NCBI RefSeq assembly: GCF_048263515.1
Contig: NZ_JBLXEC010000014.1
Span: forward strand, 1-64,000
DNA: 64,000 nucleotides
Source: Marinovum sp048263515
Lineage (GTDB): Bacteria; Pseudomonadota; Alphaproteobacteria; Rhodobacterales; Rhodobacteraceae
Direction of reading: 5' to 3'
Part shown: in pieces, positions 36,401 to 44,228 of the stretch
How the letters are laid out: each line of letters opens with the position of its first letter
How positions within the stretch are numbered: position 1 is the stretch's first letter
Notes under the pieces: model-generated
The model's database searches: none
The model's input: only the letters and a program-made list of their open reading frames with translations
What the model was told of the DNA's origin: nothing
Program-made: the position numbers and the translations under genes

Positions 36401-36758
36401 CGGTCCGTTCTGCTCGGATGAAGAGGTCGAGGAGATCGTCAACCACCTCAAGGCCTTCGGGCCGCCGGCCTATGTCTCCGGCGTGGTGCAGGGCCCCGAT
36501 GACGACAAGGCCGAAAACATCGACGCGGTGCTGGGCCTCAACACCGGTGGCAACACCAACGGCGAGGATGCGCTCTACGACCAGGCGGTGGCGATTGTCA
36601 TCAAGGACCGCAAGTGCTCGACCTCCTACATCCAGCGCAAGCTGGCCATCGGCTACAACAAGGCCGCGCGCCTTGTGGAGCAGATGGAGGACGAGGGGGT
36701 CGTCAGCGCCTCGAACCACGTCGGCAAACGCGAGATCCTCGTGCCCGAGCAGGGCTGA
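33450..36758 (+). CDS. ftsK: DNA translocase FtsK
   Basis: The protein pumps DNA through the division septum and activates XerCD recombination. It is 1102 residues long. Four membrane helices lie within residues 20-200. A very Ala/Pro/Gln-rich linker runs from about 220 to 560, with the tandem TPPDETPPDE near 295. The motor domain has Walker A GTTGSGKSVAIN at about residue 752 and Walker B IVVIVDEMADLMM. The winged-helix gamma domain ends the protein (SYIQRKLAIGYNKAARLVEQ). The ATG at 33450 is preferred to the GTG two codons earlier. Its KOPS recognition was not examined. Confidence 0.95.
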   Translation: MAFQARGRDPLLDSNTQAAVEKRGKELFGIALILVGLAAAAMIYSYTPEDPSWMSATDAPVQNWMGRAGASIAAPLFMIVGWGSWGVAVAFLAWGLRFALHLGSDRAAGRAVFVPIAIALAAVYAATLVPGPEWTHAFGLGGLFGDTVLGSVLTAMPVGSSFVVKMASLVMGLAILAVGAFVLGFTLPELKSIGRFLLVGVIMAYATLLKLLGSGAHGAVSAAQTLQARQAERRAQRAEEQRQAEEWAALQAAEAEAAASRAYVPPVPEEVPAHSQPEKPGLLARMPSLIRRAETPPDETPPDEMPFPELVENDGPLIEPDMPGEDRIKAKITSVIKDRVRRNPAIQVETVAPLTKGRGRGPDPLIFRPTPPLSAGEPRLAAPAADMLAEPPLTAPAAAMPAEPPLTAPPAPARTTPVAPRVTQAVPTQGAAPAPTVSPVASRAPAPAAVRSAPQAQTQHQPAAPQAPAAAQAPMMQQPAAPQAPAMQRSAAPQAPAPAAARAAPSPAVQGGAQFTPEAHYDDDEPRNIFLEDSSGFVTPEEDEWAVTEPAPVMPAPRVTPAEPKKVVQQSVRKPAPMSKRARAEAQPELGFDPADAEYELPPLALLADPANIERHVLSDEALEENARMLESVLDDYGVKGEIVSVRPGPVVTMYELEPAPGLKASRVIGLADDIARSMSALSARVSTVPGRSVIGIELPNEKREMVSFREILSGRDYGDGNRTLPLALGKDIGGDPIVANLAKMPHLLIAGTTGSGKSVAINTMILSLLYKLTPDDLRLVMIDPKMLELSVYDGIPHLLSPVVTDPKKAVVALKWVVGEMEERYRKMSKMGVRNIDGYNSRVADALKKNEMFERTVQTGFDDDTGEPIFETEEFAPEKMPFIVVIVDEMADLMMVAGKEIEACIQRLAQMARASGIHLIMATQRPSVDVITGTIKANFPTRISFQVTSKIDSRTILGEQGAEQLLGMGDMLYMAGGAKITRCHGPFCSDEEVEEIVNHLKAFGPPAYVSGVVQGPDDDKAENIDAVLGLNTGGNTNGEDALYDQAVAIVIKDRKCSTSYIQRKLAIGYNKAARLVEQMEDEGVVSASNHVGKREILVPEQG

Positions 36759-36782
36759 TCACGTGGCGGGGCGGCTTCGGGG

Positions 36783-37004
36783 ATGAACCGCAAGTTTGCG
36801 CAGCACACGCTTGTCGGCCTCGGGATCGTCCTGGTGATTCTGGGCGCGCTGGCCTCCGGGGCGTTCCTGTTCATCTTTCTGATCGGCGGCGGCCACGCCC
36901 ACTTGGCGGATGATCCGCTGATGGGGCTGAACTTTATCGTGCCCCTGCTGCCGGGAGCGGCTTTGCTGGTCGTGGCACGGCTGATCAATCGCAAGGGCAG
37001 GTGA
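36783..37004 (+). CDS. Small two-helix membrane protein, hypothetical
   Basis: A 73-residue protein with two hydrophobic segments (about residues 12-35 and 48-66), a short histidine-bearing loop (GGGHAHLADDP) and a basic end (RLINRKGR). It starts 24 bases after the ftsK stop on the same strand. Unknown function; I cannot assign a family. Confidence 0.6.
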   Translation: MNRKFAQHTLVGLGIVLVILGALASGAFLFIFLIGGGHAHLADDPLMGLNFIVPLLPGAALLVVARLINRKGR

Positions 37005-37211
37005 CGCCGGGGGCGCGGGGCTGTGCGCCGGCCCCAGACTCGCCGCGCCACGCTCCGCCGGGCACACGAAGTTATGAGCGGCAATCTGCACCCGGCGTTT
37101 GCCCTGTGCAGCAAGCGGCCCTACATCCAGCCTCAGAAACCGGTGTGATATCGCATAACAATGCGACATCGCCGAAACTGACGGCAGCATAAACGAGAGA
37201 GACCTAATCAC

Positions 37212-37811
37212 ATGCGTTCTTTCAAGACCCTCATCCTCGCCCTCGGCGTGTCTCTGGCGGCGCTGCCTGCGGCGGCCGAGAAACTGTCGCTCGGGCAGCT
37301 TTCGGGCTATCTCAACCAGCTGCAACAGGCCAAGGGCTCCTTTACCCAGATAAACGACGACGGCTCGATCTCGACCGGGACGATCTCCATCCGTCGCCCC
37401 GGCATGGCGCGCTTCGACTACAACCCGCCGGCCAAGGCGCTGGTGCTGGCCTCTGGCGGCGAGGTGGCGATCTTCGACAAGAAGGTCGGCAGTTCGCCCG
37501 AGCGCTATCCGCTGGGCGACACGCCGCTCAGCATCATTCTGGCGAAATCGGTCGATCTGACGCGGTCGGGCATGGTGACCTCGCATACCTATGACGGCAC
37601 CTCGACCATCGTCCGCGCCCGCGACCCCAAGCGGCCCGAGATCGGCACCATCGACCTGGTGTTCACCGGCAACCCGGTGGAGCTGCGGCAATGGGTGATC
37701 CGCGATGACAGCGGCAGCGAGACCACGGTGATCCTGGGCGAATTGGACAAGTCGGCGAAGCTGCCGCACAACATCTTCTCCATCGTCAGGGCGATCGAGA
37801 ATCTGAGGTAA
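37212..37811 (+). CDS. lolA: Outer-membrane lipoprotein carrier protein LolA
   Basis: A 199-residue periplasmic chaperone that carries lipoproteins from the LolCDE complex to the outer membrane. The signal peptide is MRSFKTLILALGVSLAALPAAA. The mature part has the strand pattern of LolA, including KGSFTQINDDGSISTGTI, RPGMARFDYNPPAKALVLA and QWVIRDDSGSETTVILGEL. It is followed by a clear terminator. The ftsK-lolA neighbourhood is common in this order. Confidence 0.92.
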   Translation: MRSFKTLILALGVSLAALPAAAEKLSLGQLSGYLNQLQQAKGSFTQINDDGSISTGTISIRRPGMARFDYNPPAKALVLASGGEVAIFDKKVGSSPERYPLGDTPLSIILAKSVDLTRSGMVTSHTYDGTSTIVRARDPKRPEIGTIDLVFTGNPVELRQWVIRDDSGSETTVILGELDKSAKLPHNIFSIVRAIENLR

Positions 37812-37818
37812 GCTTGGC

Positions 37819-37849
37819 GGGGCGGTCTGCAAACCGCCCCTTTGTTTTT
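37819..37849 (+). terminator. Rho-independent terminator of lolA
   Basis: Stem GGGGCGGT / ACCGCCCC with loop CTGCAA, then TTTGTTTTT. It begins 8 bases after the lolA stop. Confidence 0.9.
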
Positions 37850-37855
37850 CACGCG

Positions 37856-38023
37856 AGCCGCGCAGCGTCGGGCCGCGGTGCGGCGAGCCTTCCTCGGTTC
37901 TGCAACACTTTTTCCCAGCCAAATCCGGAAAAGATCAGATCAGCGCGCTTTGGTCAGCCAAATCGCCGTGCCGGGGGGGCGGCCCGGCGATGCGCGGCGG
38001 CCTCTGGCCGCTGTCAACGCGCT
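37856..38023 (-). repeat. Dispersed repeat type A, copy A6, reverse orientation
   Basis: Same order of leader, arm, core and arm as other copies but on the minus strand. Core with CCGGATTTGGCTGGGAAAAA. Lies directly beyond the lolA terminator, between convergent lolA and the N-formylglutamate amidohydrolase gene. Confidence 0.9.
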
Positions 38024-38036
38024 GGGAGCAAAGCCA

Positions 38037-38777
38037 TCACAACCCCGTCTGCGCCAGAACCTCGCTCAGGATCGGCGCCAGGCGTTCGGCCCAGGCGCGC
38101 TGGGTAGACTCTTCGGCGATCAGGTCGTTGCGGATCTCTATCAGGATGTTGGGCAGTCCCATCGACAACGCATGCCGCTCGATGCTGTCCCCCGGCAGAT
38201 GGCCGGAGTAGGGCACGTTGCCGTCGACCACGAGGTCAGGCTCGCGCTTGAGCCGCGCGATCAGGGGCAGCGCCAGGCGGTCGTCATGGGCATAGAGGAT
38301 CCCGATATGCCAGGGCCGGGGCGGGCGGGCCTGAAGCTGCGGGGTGAAGGAATGCACCGCGCAGACCACCGTGTCGGGCCGGCGCGCGGCCAGCCGGTAG
38401 TATTCCGCGTGATAGGGCCGGTGATAGGCGTTCAGCCGGCGCTCGCATTCCGCCGCATCGGCGTGGCGATTGGCGGGAATGATCGTGCCGTCATAGAGCT
38501 TCATCAGCAGCGTCGGATCGTCCTCTCCGCGATTCGGATCGATCACCAGCCGCGAGAAATTGGCGAAAAGCGCCGGTGAATCCAGCAGCGCGCCCAAATG
38601 CCGCGTGACCCCCAGAGCCCCCGGGTCAAAGGCGATGTGCCGGCGCATGTCAGCGGGCGCGAGCCCCAGATCGCCGCCATTAACCGCTTTGGGAACCGTA
38701 TTCGTCGCATGATCGCAGGTGACCAGCCAGCGCCCGGGCCGATCTGCGCCTTCTGTCCAATAGGGGTGGAAGCTCAT
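38037..38777 (-). CDS. N-formylglutamate amidohydrolase family protein, copy 1
   Basis: A 246-residue metallo-hydrolase with the family signs: VTCDHATNTVP near residue 20, RLVIDPNRGEDDP, and AVHSFTPQL in the second half. HutG-like enzymes release formate and glutamate in histidine breakdown. Homologues also act on other N-acyl amino acids. No other hut genes are near, so the exact substrate is open. The ATG at 38777 avoids a basic upstream extension. A second, diverged family member lies at 58.3 kb. Confidence 0.85.
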   Translation of the reverse strand: MSFHPYWTEGADRPGRWLVTCDHATNTVPKAVNGGDLGLAPADMRRHIAFDPGALGVTRHLGALLDSPALFANFSRLVIDPNRGEDDPTLLMKLYDGTIIPANRHADAAECERRLNAYHRPYHAEYYRLAARRPDTVVCAVHSFTPQLQARPPRPWHIGILYAHDDRLALPLIARLKREPDLVVDGNVPYSGHLPGDSIERHALSMGLPNILIEIRNDLIAEESTQRAWAERLAPILSEVLAQTGL

Positions 38778-38931
38778 GTCATCCCTTCGTAATGTGGCCG
38801 GGGGAATATGTACCGCGCCTCCGACTTGCCTGCGAGGTCGAATTGGTGCATAGAACGGGTGAAATTTGTTAGCGATAACATCGCCGGTCTTGCGCGATGT
38901 GTCTGCCATATCCGAAAGGGCCTTACGCGCC

Positions 38932-40377
38932 ATGAAACGCGACCGCAAAGTTAAAATCGTTGCCACACTCGGACCGGCATCGAACGACTACAACATGATC
39001 CGCAAGCTGCACGAAGCCGGTGCGGACGTGTTCCGGCTCAACATGAGCCACGGCTCGCATGAAGAGATCGCCGAACGCCACGCCATCATCCGCCAGGTCG
39101 AAAAGGACTGTGACAGCCCGATCGCCATCCTGGCCGACCTTCAAGGTCCGAAACTGCGCGTCGGCACCTTCGGCGACGGTCCGCAGGACCTGCAAGAGGG
39201 CGCCTCCTTCCGGCTCGACCTCGACAAGGCGCCGGGCGACATCAACCGGGTCTGCCTGCCGCACAAGGAAATCTTTGCCGCGCTCGAGCCGGGCGCGCAC
39301 CTGCTCGTCAACGACGGCAAGATCCGCCTGCGGGTGGAAAACTGCGGTGCCGACTTTGCCAACTGCAAGGTCATCACCGGCGGCGTCATTTCCGACCGCA
39401 AGGGCGTGAACGTCCCCGACGTGGTGCTGCCGCTGGCGGCGCTGTCGGAAAAGGACCGCAAGGACCTGGAATTCGTGGCCGAGCTGGGCGTCGACTGGAT
39501 GGCGCTGAGCTTCGTGCAGCGCCCCAAGGACGTCTGGGAAGCGCGCGAGCTGATCAACGGCCGCGCCGCGGTGCTGTCCAAGATCGAAAAGCCTGCTGCT
39601 GTCACCAACTTCGACGAGATCCTCGATGCCTCTGACGGCATCATGGTCGCCCGTGGCGACCTTGGCGTCGAACTGCCGGTGCAGAACGTGCCGCCGATCC
39701 AGAAGCGCCTCGTGCGCAAGTGCCGCGCCGCCGCCAAGCCGGTGATCGTCGCAACCCAGATGCTGGAAAGCATGATCGAGAGCCCGATGCCGACCCGCGC
39801 CGAGGTCTCCGACGTGTCGAACGCCATCTACGAGGGCGCCGACGCCATCATGCTGAGCGCTGAAAGCGCCGCCGGTGACTACCCGGTCGAAGCCGTGACC
39901 ACGATGAACAACGTGGCCATCGAGGTCGAGAACGACCCGAACTACACCGACATCATCGAAGCCAGCCGCAAGGCCGAGCGCCACTCGGTCGCCGACGGCA
40001 TCGTCGCCGCCGCGCGCGAGATTGCCGAGACCACCGAAATCAAGGCGATCTGCTGCTTCACCTCGTCGGGCACAACTGCCTCGCTGGTGGCGCGTGAACG
40101 GCCCCGCGTGCCGATCATCGCCATGACCAACCGGCTTGGCACCGCGCGGATGATGGCGCTGACCTGGGGCTGCTACTGCGTGGTGACCGGCGATCTCGAG
40201 CGCTTCAAACAGGCCGTGGTCAACGCCGCCCGCGCCGCCCGCGCCAGCGGCATCGCCAACGAGGGCGACCAGATCGTCGTCACCGCCGGTGTGCCCTTCA
40301 ACGTGCCGGGAACAACCAACATTCTGCGTGTTGCGCCCTGTGATGAACGTTTGATTTACAGCACCGATCCGGAGTAA
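38932..40377 (+). CDS. pyk: Pyruvate kinase
   Basis: A 481-residue glycolytic enzyme making pyruvate and ATP from phosphoenolpyruvate. Motifs are KIVATLGPAS at the N-terminus, ILADLQGPKLRVG, the catalytic lysine in AAVLSKIEKPAAV, MVARGDLGVELP and IMLSAESAAGDYP. The C-terminal allosteric domain is complete, ending DERLIYSTDPE. The ATG at 38932 (MKRDRKVKIVATLG) has GAAAGGG upstream. Confidence 0.97.
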   Translation: MKRDRKVKIVATLGPASNDYNMIRKLHEAGADVFRLNMSHGSHEEIAERHAIIRQVEKDCDSPIAILADLQGPKLRVGTFGDGPQDLQEGASFRLDLDKAPGDINRVCLPHKEIFAALEPGAHLLVNDGKIRLRVENCGADFANCKVITGGVISDRKGVNVPDVVLPLAALSEKDRKDLEFVAELGVDWMALSFVQRPKDVWEARELINGRAAVLSKIEKPAAVTNFDEILDASDGIMVARGDLGVELPVQNVPPIQKRLVRKCRAAAKPVIVATQMLESMIESPMPTRAEVSDVSNAIYEGADAIMLSAESAAGDYPVEAVTTMNNVAIEVENDPNYTDIIEASRKAERHSVADGIVAAAREIAETTEIKAICCFTSSGTTASLVARERPRVPIIAMTNRLGTARMMALTWGCYCVVTGDLERFKQAVVNAARAARASGIANEGDQIVVTAGVPFNVPGTTNILRVAPCDERLIYSTDPE

Positions 40378-40408
40378 CCTTTCCCCAAGGTAATTCAGGG
40401 GAGACGTC

Positions 40409-40630
40409 ATGGATACGGACCTGGCTCTGGTCATCGGGATTATCGTGTCGGTTCTGGCGCTCCCGTCCATCGTTTCGGCTCTCAGTGATGGCCGCGCCCC
40501 CAGGGCCGCGGCCATTGCCATTCTGATCGGCGGCGGATTGATCGTCTTTGCGGTCACCAGCCATCCCGGCGGCTACAGCATGGATGAGCTGCCCGAGGTC
40601 TTCTACAACGTCATGGGCCGCTTCATCTGA
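40409..40630 (+). CDS. Small membrane protein, hypothetical
   Basis: A 73-residue protein with two hydrophobic segments (about 6-24 and 33-50) and a C-terminal hydrophilic tail (HPGGYSMDELPEVFYNVMGR). It has GGGGA upstream of the ATG and lies 31 bases after pyk, probably in the same transcript. I think similar proteins are common beside pyk in Rhodobacterales, but no function is known to me. Confidence 0.65.
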   Translation: MDTDLALVIGIIVSVLALPSIVSALSDGRAPRAAAIAILIGGGLIVFAVTSHPGGYSMDELPEVFYNVMGRFI

Positions 40631-40771
40631 TCCTGCCCTGATCCGCGCCATTTCAGGCGCATTTTCTCTTGGCATTCCCGGGCAGCCGGCCTATACGGCG
40701 CATTCCATCGCGCGGCCGGCCTGAGTGGCATGCCGAGTCGTGCGCATAGTTCCGATTTGAAGGAGACCGAA

Positions 40772-40972
40772 ATGCCCAAGATGAAGACAAAGTCGAGCTG
40801 CAAGAAGCGGTTCAAAGTGACGGCGAAAGGCAAGATCAAAGCCGGCCAGGCGGGCAAGCGCCACGGCATGATCAAACGCAGCACCAAGTTCATCCGTGAT
40901 GCGCGCGGTACGACCGTTCTGTCGAAGGCTGATGAGCAGATCATCAAGCCGATGATGCCCTACGCACGCTGA
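40772..40972 (+). CDS. rpmI: 50S ribosomal protein L35 (bL35)
   Basis: A 66-residue, very basic protein, MPKMKTKSSCKKRFKVTAKG at the start and KRHGMIKRSTKF in the middle, the standard bL35 signature. GAAGGAGA precedes the ATG. It is followed after 13 bases by rplT, the usual pair. The infC gene that often precedes it is not here. Confidence 0.97.
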   Translation: MPKMKTKSSCKKRFKVTAKGKIKAGQAGKRHGMIKRSTKFIRDARGTTVLSKADEQIIKPMMPYAR

Positions 40973-40985
40973 GGAGACCTGACAC

Positions 40986-41351
40986 ATGGCACGCGTTAAA
41001 GGTGGGACCGTTACCCACGCCCGTCACAAGAAAGTCACCAAGGCAGCGAAAGGCTATTACGGCCGTCGCAAGAACACCTTCAAGGTGGCACGCCAGGCCG
41101 TCGACAAGGCCAACCAATACGCCACGCGCGACCGCAAGGCGCGCAAGCGTTCGTTCCGCGCCCTGTGGATCCAGCGGATCAACGCCGCTGTCCGCGCCTA
41201 TGACGAAACGCTGACCTATTCGCGCTTCATCAACGGCCTGACCCTGGCCGGCATCGAAGTCGACCGCAAGGTTCTGGCCGATCTGGCCGTGCACGAGCCC
41301 GAGGCGTTCAACGCCATTGCCGCTCAGGCCAAAGGCGCCCTGCCGGCATAA
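40986..41351 (+). CDS. rplT: 50S ribosomal protein L20 (bL20)
   Basis: A 121-residue rRNA-binding protein needed early in 50S assembly. MARVKGGTVTHARHKKVTKA at the start, YYGRRKNTFKVA, and RALWIQRINAAVR are the conserved segments. It ends in a clear terminator at 41377-41408, so rpmI-rplT forms a bicistronic unit separate from pheS. Confidence 0.98.
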   Translation: MARVKGGTVTHARHKKVTKAAKGYYGRRKNTFKVARQAVDKANQYATRDRKARKRSFRALWIQRINAAVRAYDETLTYSRFINGLTLAGIEVDRKVLADLAVHEPEAFNAIAAQAKGALPA

Positions 41352-41376
41352 GCCGCAGCAAGCTGCAGACATTCGA

Positions 41377-41408
41377 GGGGCTGTCCGGGAGACCGGGCAG
41401 CCCCTTTT
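41377..41408 (+). terminator. Rho-independent terminator of rpmI-rplT
   Basis: Stem GGGGCTG / CAGCCCC with an inner CCGG pairing, followed by TTTT, 25 bases after the rplT stop. Confidence 0.85.
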
Positions 41409-41494
41409 GCATGTGCGCCGGGCAGGGTGAGGAAGGGCGCAATAGGCCGAAGCGCCGTCTTGCGCTATGATGGGCGCTGACGCGGAGGTCTCTC

Positions 41495-42040
41495 ATGCGG
41501 ATACTTGCAGCTTTTACCCTGGCCGGTTGTGCCGGTCTCCTCGCCACGCAGGCGCTGTCGCAGGCGCGGCCCGAGAGCCTGCTGGAGCGCGGCTGGCGCG
41601 ATTGCCGGGCCTTCGAGGTCGCGGTGGCGCGCACCCGGTTCGAACGCGAGCCCGATCTCTTCACCTGCCATCACTTCGACTACAAGCCGCTGAAGATGTG
41701 GGGCTACATCCGGTTTCTCAGCCGGACGCGCTATCAGATCGTGCTGCGCACCGACAAGCATGGCGTCTGCCAAGGCACCGGCACCATGGGGGTCGGGCGG
41801 GAAAACGGACGCAAGCATATCTCGGCTGCCGACCGCTTCGAGTGCCGCGATGGAAGCCAGGGTGGCACCGCCTGGGAGCTGGACTATGTCGCCGAGCGCG
41901 GCAAGGTGATCAAGGTCGGCACCATCCTCGGCGGCATCGACGGCCACCGCGACGGCATTGACAATGACCGCGACCGGATCAGCGCCGAGTTCTACGTCTA
42001 CGACCGGGCGGCGCTGCGCGACATGCTGCGGCTCGACTGA
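41495..42040 (+). CDS. Hypothetical exported protein, 181 residues
   Basis: The signal peptide MRILAAFTLAGCAGLLATQA with a probable cleavage after ALSQA precedes a soluble domain with cysteines at ERGWRDCRAF, LFTCHHFDY, HGVCQGTG and RFECRDG, perhaps two disulfides. The C-terminal part contains DGHRDGIDNDRDRISAEFYV, rich in Asp and Arg. A lipobox-like LAGC occurs but too close to the N-terminus for a normal lipoprotein. No recognised family. It lies between rplT and pheS. Confidence 0.7.
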   Translation: MRILAAFTLAGCAGLLATQALSQARPESLLERGWRDCRAFEVAVARTRFEREPDLFTCHHFDYKPLKMWGYIRFLSRTRYQIVLRTDKHGVCQGTGTMGVGRENGRKHISAADRFECRDGSQGGTAWELDYVAERGKVIKVGTILGGIDGHRDGIDNDRDRISAEFYVYDRAALRDMLRLD

Positions 42041-42108
42041 GCCTTGCACAGCTGGGTTCATGGGGGTAGGTGAGGCGGAACGCCGACACTGACCTCGAGG
42101 GCCCGAAG

Positions 42109-43182
42109 ATGGACGACCTGCGCGACAAGTACATTCAGCTGATCGCCGATGCGGGCGACGAAGCCGCGATCGAAACGCTGCGGGTGCAGGCCGTCGGCAA
42201 GAAGGGCGAAATCAGCCTGAAAATGCGCGAACTGGGCAAGATGACCCCGGAAGAGCGCCAGGTCATGGGCCCGAAGCTGAACGCGCTTAAGGACGAGATC
42301 AACTCGGCGCTGTCGGCGCGCAAGGCCTCGCTCGCCGATGCGGCGCTCGAAGAGCGGCTGCGCGGTGAATGGCTCGACGTGACGCTGCCGGCCAATGGCC
42401 GTCGCCAGGGCAGCATCCACCCGATCAGCCAGGTCCGCGAAGAGGTGACGGCGATCTTTGGCGAGATGGGGTTCTCGGTGGCGGAAGGCCCGCAGATCGA
42501 CAGCGACTGGTACAACTTCGATGCGCTGAACATCCCCTCGCACCACCCGGCGCGGGCCGAGATGGACACCTTCTACATGCACCGGGCCGAGGGCGACAAT
42601 CGCCCGCCGCATGTGCTGCGCACCCATACCTCGCCGGTGCAGATCCGCTCGATGGAGAAGCAGGGCGCGCCCATTCGCATCATCGCTCCGGGCCGGGTGT
42701 ACCGCGCCGACTATGACCAGACCCACACGCCGATGTTCCACCAGGTCGAAGGCCTGGCGATCGACCGCGACATCTCGATGGCGCAGCTGAAGTGGACGCT
42801 GGAGGAATTCCTGCGGGCCTTCTTCGAGGTCGAAGGGGTGGAACTGCGCTTCCGCGCCTCGCATTTCCCCTTCACCGAGCCCTCAGCCGAGGTTGACATC
42901 CGCTGCTCCTGGGAGGGCGGTCAGCTGAAGGTGGGCGAGGGCGACGACTGGCTCGAGATCCTCGGCTCCGGCATGGTGCACCCCAAGGTGTTGCAGGCCG
43001 GCGGCATCGATCCCGACCAGTGGCAGGGCTTCGCCTTCGGCATCGGGATCGACCGGATAGCCATGCTGAAATACGGCATCCCCGACCTGCGCGCTTTCTT
43101 CGACAGCGACCTGCGCTGGCTGCGCCACTACGGCTTCGGCGCTTTGCAGCAGCCGAACCTGCATGGCGGGCTGAGCGGCTGA
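42109..43182 (+). CDS. pheS: Phenylalanine--tRNA ligase alpha subunit
   Basis: A class II synthetase subunit of 357 residues. The N-terminal coiled coil (residues 1-100) contacts tRNA. Motif 2 is in HTSPVQIRSMEKQGAPIRII, followed by FHQVEGLAIDRDISMAQLKW. Motif 3 is GFAFGIGIDRIAMLKYGIPD. The ATG at 42109 (MDDLRDKYIQLI) fits the family. Enzyme activity needs the beta subunit PheT, which does not follow here: the next 590 bp are repeats and then an unrelated gene on the other strand. Confidence 0.97.
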   Translation: MDDLRDKYIQLIADAGDEAAIETLRVQAVGKKGEISLKMRELGKMTPEERQVMGPKLNALKDEINSALSARKASLADAALEERLRGEWLDVTLPANGRRQGSIHPISQVREEVTAIFGEMGFSVAEGPQIDSDWYNFDALNIPSHHPARAEMDTFYMHRAEGDNRPPHVLRTHTSPVQIRSMEKQGAPIRIIAPGRVYRADYDQTHTPMFHQVEGLAIDRDISMAQLKWTLEEFLRAFFEVEGVELRFRASHFPFTEPSAEVDIRCSWEGGQLKVGEGDDWLEILGSGMVHPKVLQAGGIDPDQWQGFAFGIGIDRIAMLKYGIPDLRAFFDSDLRWLRHYGFGALQQPNLHGGLSG

Positions 43183-43204
43183 ACGCTTGGCTTTTGGCTG
43201 AGGG

Positions 43205-43233
43205 GGAGGCCCCGGATCAGGTCCGGGGCGGGG
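43205..43233. repeat. Short GC-rich palindrome
   Basis: GGCCCCGGATCAGGTCCGGG just after pheS. Same family as at 20.4, 27.7 and 49.1 kb. Confidence 0.65.
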
Positions 43234-43331
43234 TGCGCCCTTGGGTGAGGCTCTCGCGCTTTGGCCTCTGCTGAAGGTCGTTCGGCGCGGGGATCGTTGC
43301 TGACCTTGCGTGCTCAGCCATTCCGGAACCC

Positions 43332-43498
43332 TGCGCGTTAACAGCGGCTGAAAGCCGCCGCGCATCGCCGGGCCGCCCCCCGGCACGGCGATTTGGTTGG
43401 CGTGAGCGCGTCGATCAGGACTTTTGCGGAAGTGGCCGGGATAAAGCGCTGCAGAACCAGGGTTGATCGCCGCACCGCGGCCCGACAATGCGCGGCTT
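43332..43498 (+). repeat. Dispersed repeat type A, copy A7
   Basis: Leader TGCGCGTTAACAGCGG, left arm gccgcgcatcgccgggccgc, core with TGCGGAAGTGGCCGGGATAA, right arm gcggcccgacaatgcgcggc. First of a tandem pair between convergent pheS and the DUF188 gene. Confidence 0.9.
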
Positions 43499-43544
43499 GC
43501 CTCGACCACTTCGCCAATTGCGCGACCGTCTCGTTCCAGAACCC

Positions 43545-43710
43545 TGCGCGTTAACAGCGGCCGAAAGCCGCCGCGCATCGCTAGGCCGCCCCTCGGCGCG
43601 GCGATTGGTGTACGTGAGCGCGTCGAAAAGGTCTTTTGCGGAAGTGGCTGAGAAAAAGCGCTGCAGAACCAGGGTTGATCGCCGCGCCGCGGCCCGACGA
43701 TGCGCGGCTT
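43545..43710 (+). repeat. Dispersed repeat type A, copy A8
   Basis: Second copy of the pair, 46 bp after A7 and same orientation. Core with TGCGGAAGTGGCTGAGAAAA, and it shares GCAGAACCAGGGTTGATCGC with A7, so the two are probably a recent local duplication. Confidence 0.9.
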
Positions 43711-43775
43711 ATGTCGGGCGTAGGCGCGCGCGGGGGGAGGAAGGTGGGCAGACTGCCCACTTAACGTCCCATACC

Positions 43776-44225
43776 TTACGACCGCTGGCTTGCCCGGACG
43801 GCCCGCTCCAGGCTGTCGAGGAACCGCGACCTGTCGGCCTTGGAGAACGCGCGGCCGCCGCCCTGGCGAAACGGATCGGCGGCGCGTAGGTCGGTCATCA
43901 GGTCGCGCATCGCCAGTTGCTGACCGATGTTGGCCGGGGTAAAGGCCTCGCCGTTGTGGCGCAGCACCTGGGCGCCGGCCTCGACGCATTTCGCCGCCAG
44001 GGGAATGTCGCCGGTCACCACCACGTCGCCGGGACCGGCGCGGTCGGCGATCCACATGTCGGCCACGTCAGGCCCGTCCGGCACGATCACCACCTCGACC
44101 AGCGGGTTCTGCGACAACCGCAGCCCGCCGTTCGACACAAGGTACATCTGCATCCGGTGCCGGGTGGCGACCTTTTCCACCTCGGCTTTCACCGGGCAGG
44201 CATCGGCGTCGACGTAGATCGCCAA
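43776..44225 (-). CDS. YaiI/YqxD family protein (DUF188)
   Basis: A 149-residue protein with the family start MAIYVDADACPVKAEVEKVA, the central VVIVPDGPDVADMWIADRAG and GDVVVTGDIPLAAKCVEAGA. The fold resembles PIN-like nucleases, but a verified activity is not known to me. It starts 3 bases after the stop of fghA, so the two are probably co-transcribed. The link between the functions is unclear. Confidence 0.88.
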   Translation of the reverse strand: MAIYVDADACPVKAEVEKVATRHRMQMYLVSNGGLRLSQNPLVEVVIVPDGPDVADMWIADRAGPGDVVVTGDIPLAAKCVEAGAQVLRHNGEAFTPANIGQQLAMRDLMTDLRAADPFRQGGGRAFSKADRSRFLDSLERAVRASQRS

Positions 44226-44228
44226 GGC

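Noticed and set aside
33612..36719. A 1035-residue open frame antisense to ftsK
   Set aside because: It mirrors the ftsK codon structure, is rich in His/Gly/Arg, and has no motif. GC-rich genes commonly give such frames.
40631..40771. A riboswitch or L20 leader in front of rpmI
   Set aside because: I could not find a convincing pseudoknot or terminator/antiterminator pair in this short gap.
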